Source of the DNA: SAR202 cluster bacterium
Lineage (GTDB): Bacteria; Chloroflexota; Dehalococcoidia; Lucifugimonadales; Lucifugimonadaceae
Reading direction: 5' to 3'
Assembly: GCA_009392285.1 (NCBI GenBank)
Contig: VFGU01000020.1
Location: forward strand, 1 to 32,100
DNA: 32,100 nt
A model generated the notes under the pieces. It was not told the DNA's origin. It saw only the letters and a program-made list of their open reading frames with translations, and made no database searches. A program made the position numbers and the translations under genes. Below, piece after piece: positions 31,469 through 32,100 of the stretch (positions are counted from its first letter, which is position 1; each line of letters begins with the position of its first letter).

Positions 31469-32100
31469 AATGCCCCCATTGGTTCAAGTTTGGGGAATAT
31501 CCCCTCCCTCTCAGGTTATAGGTAATTTGATTTGAACCTTTCTCTTTAACTTCTCCTATAATAGTTATTTGATCAAGAATATCTTTAGGCAGATCACTAA
31601 ATGTGAATAAAAGTTCAAAATCTTCTCCTCCATTGATAGCTATGTCGTAATAATCATTAGGGAAAGCATTCTTTAATTCATCAGAAATAGGCATATTTTC
31701 AACTTCTATTGATACAGACACATTACTAGATTCACATATATTAACTAACTCCGCATTCAATCCGTCGCTGATATCTGTGCAACAATTTACATTATTAAAA
31801 AACAATCCTCTGGCTATAGATGAGTTAGGATATGGCTTCGTGTGTTTAGAAGCGAGGTACAAATCTACATTATTATTCTGTAAACTCAAAAATCCGCCTA
31901 ACGAATCACCTAAAAATCCACTCACCCCAACTTTGTCTCCTGGGAGAGCATCATTTCTCGTCATGGCTCTTTTTCTGCCATCCCAATCAAAAAAACCAAC
32001 AGCAGATACGCTTAGGAATAATTTTTCTGACCTAACGATATCTCCACCAACGATTATCGCATTAAACTCATCAGAGCATTCTTTAATTCCAACTACTAGT
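31461..32100 (-). CDS. thiL: Thiamine-monophosphate kinase ThiL (5' part outside window)
   Basis: ThiL phosphorylates thiamine monophosphate to thiamine diphosphate. The frame is open up to the right edge and encodes, from 32099 downward, a GIKECSDEFNAIIVGGDIVRS segment (GGD motif), then LFLSVSAVGFF, RNDALPGDKVGVSGFLGDSLGG, TDISDGLNAEL and INGGEDFELLFTF, all ThiL/PurM-fold motifs. The N-terminal substrate-binding part is outside. A Met at 31964 is internal and should not be taken as the start. It leads the thiL-tsaE-tsaB-ndk run and complements thiE elsewhere in the window. Confidence 0.93.
   Translation of the reverse strand, partial: LVVGIKECSDEFNAIIVGGDIVRSEKLFLSVSAVGFFDWDGRKRAMTRNDALPGDKVGVSGFLGDSLGGFLSLQNNNVDLYLASKHTKPYPNSSIARGLFFNNVNCCTDISDGLNAELVNICESSNVSVSIEVENMPISDELKNAFPNDYYDIAINGGEDFELLFTFSDLPKDILDQITIIGEVKEKGSNQITYNLRGRGYSPNLNQWGHFE

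Noticed and set aside
31461..31964. A short separate gene starting at the Met at 31964
   Set aside because: The frame continues upstream to the window edge with ThiL motifs (GGDIVRS), so this Met is internal.

Overview
The window is a compact, clearly AT-rich bacterial chromosome segment with about 36 protein genes, one tRNA-Ser(GCU) gene and no mobile elements. Every gap between genes is under about 120 bases. Nearly all genes are core metabolism or translation genes read without frameshifts. Neighbours often overlap by a few bases (TAATG, ATGA or longer), TTG starts are frequent, and Shine-Dalgarno (SD) sites appear at only some genes. The gene set (small-type PurL with PurQ, K+-dependent-type membrane pyrophosphatase, GldA/F/G-like ABC cassette with DUF4340, translin/TRAX-like protein, NorQ/NorD pair) fits a free-living, streamlined bacterium. 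An AT-rich marine Chloroflexota/Dehalococcoidia (SAR202-like) lineage is my best guess. That is inference from gene content, not from a phylogenetic marker.

Layout: (1) 1-407 minus: rpsP running off the left edge, with a repetitive C-terminal tail. (2) 525-4718 plus: a MoaD-MoaE fusion, tRNA-Ser, miaB, nadA, nadC (molybdopterin, tRNA thiomethylation, NAD synthesis). (3) 4715-11528 minus: lspA, rluD, gltX, rpsU, purQ, purL, fmdB-like, dtd (lipoprotein maturation, rRNA and tRNA functions, purine synthesis). (4) 11624-17939 plus: ltaE, coaE-like, norQ-like AAA+ ATPase, CoA-pyrophosphatase-type NUDIX, norD-like VWA protein, packed end to end. (5) 17955-22529 minus: an ABC ATPase, permease, GldG-like protein and DUF4340 protein forming one envelope cassette. 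(6) 22635-24358 plus: a cysteine desulfurase and a small membrane-anchored DUF4352-like protein. (7) 24361-29495 minus: mnmA, rnhB, thiE, a translin/TRAX-like protein and hppA. (8) 29544-29900 plus: rsfS. (9) 29902-32100 minus: thiL (cut by the right edge), tsaE, tsaB, ndk.

Functional links: several genes use or handle activated sulfur (MoaD-MoaE, MiaB, cysteine desulfurase, MnmA, and the thiamine genes thiE/thiL), although they lie in different transcription units. tRNA and ribosome maintenance is spread through the window (MiaB, MnmA, Dtd, GltX, RluD, TsaB/TsaE, RsfS, S16, S21). The least ordinary parts are the TRAX-like protein, the CoA-gene/AAA+/VWA operon with no visible client enzyme, the MoaD-MoaE fusion, the S16 tail repeat, and an RNase HII whose conserved N-terminus has no normal start codon.
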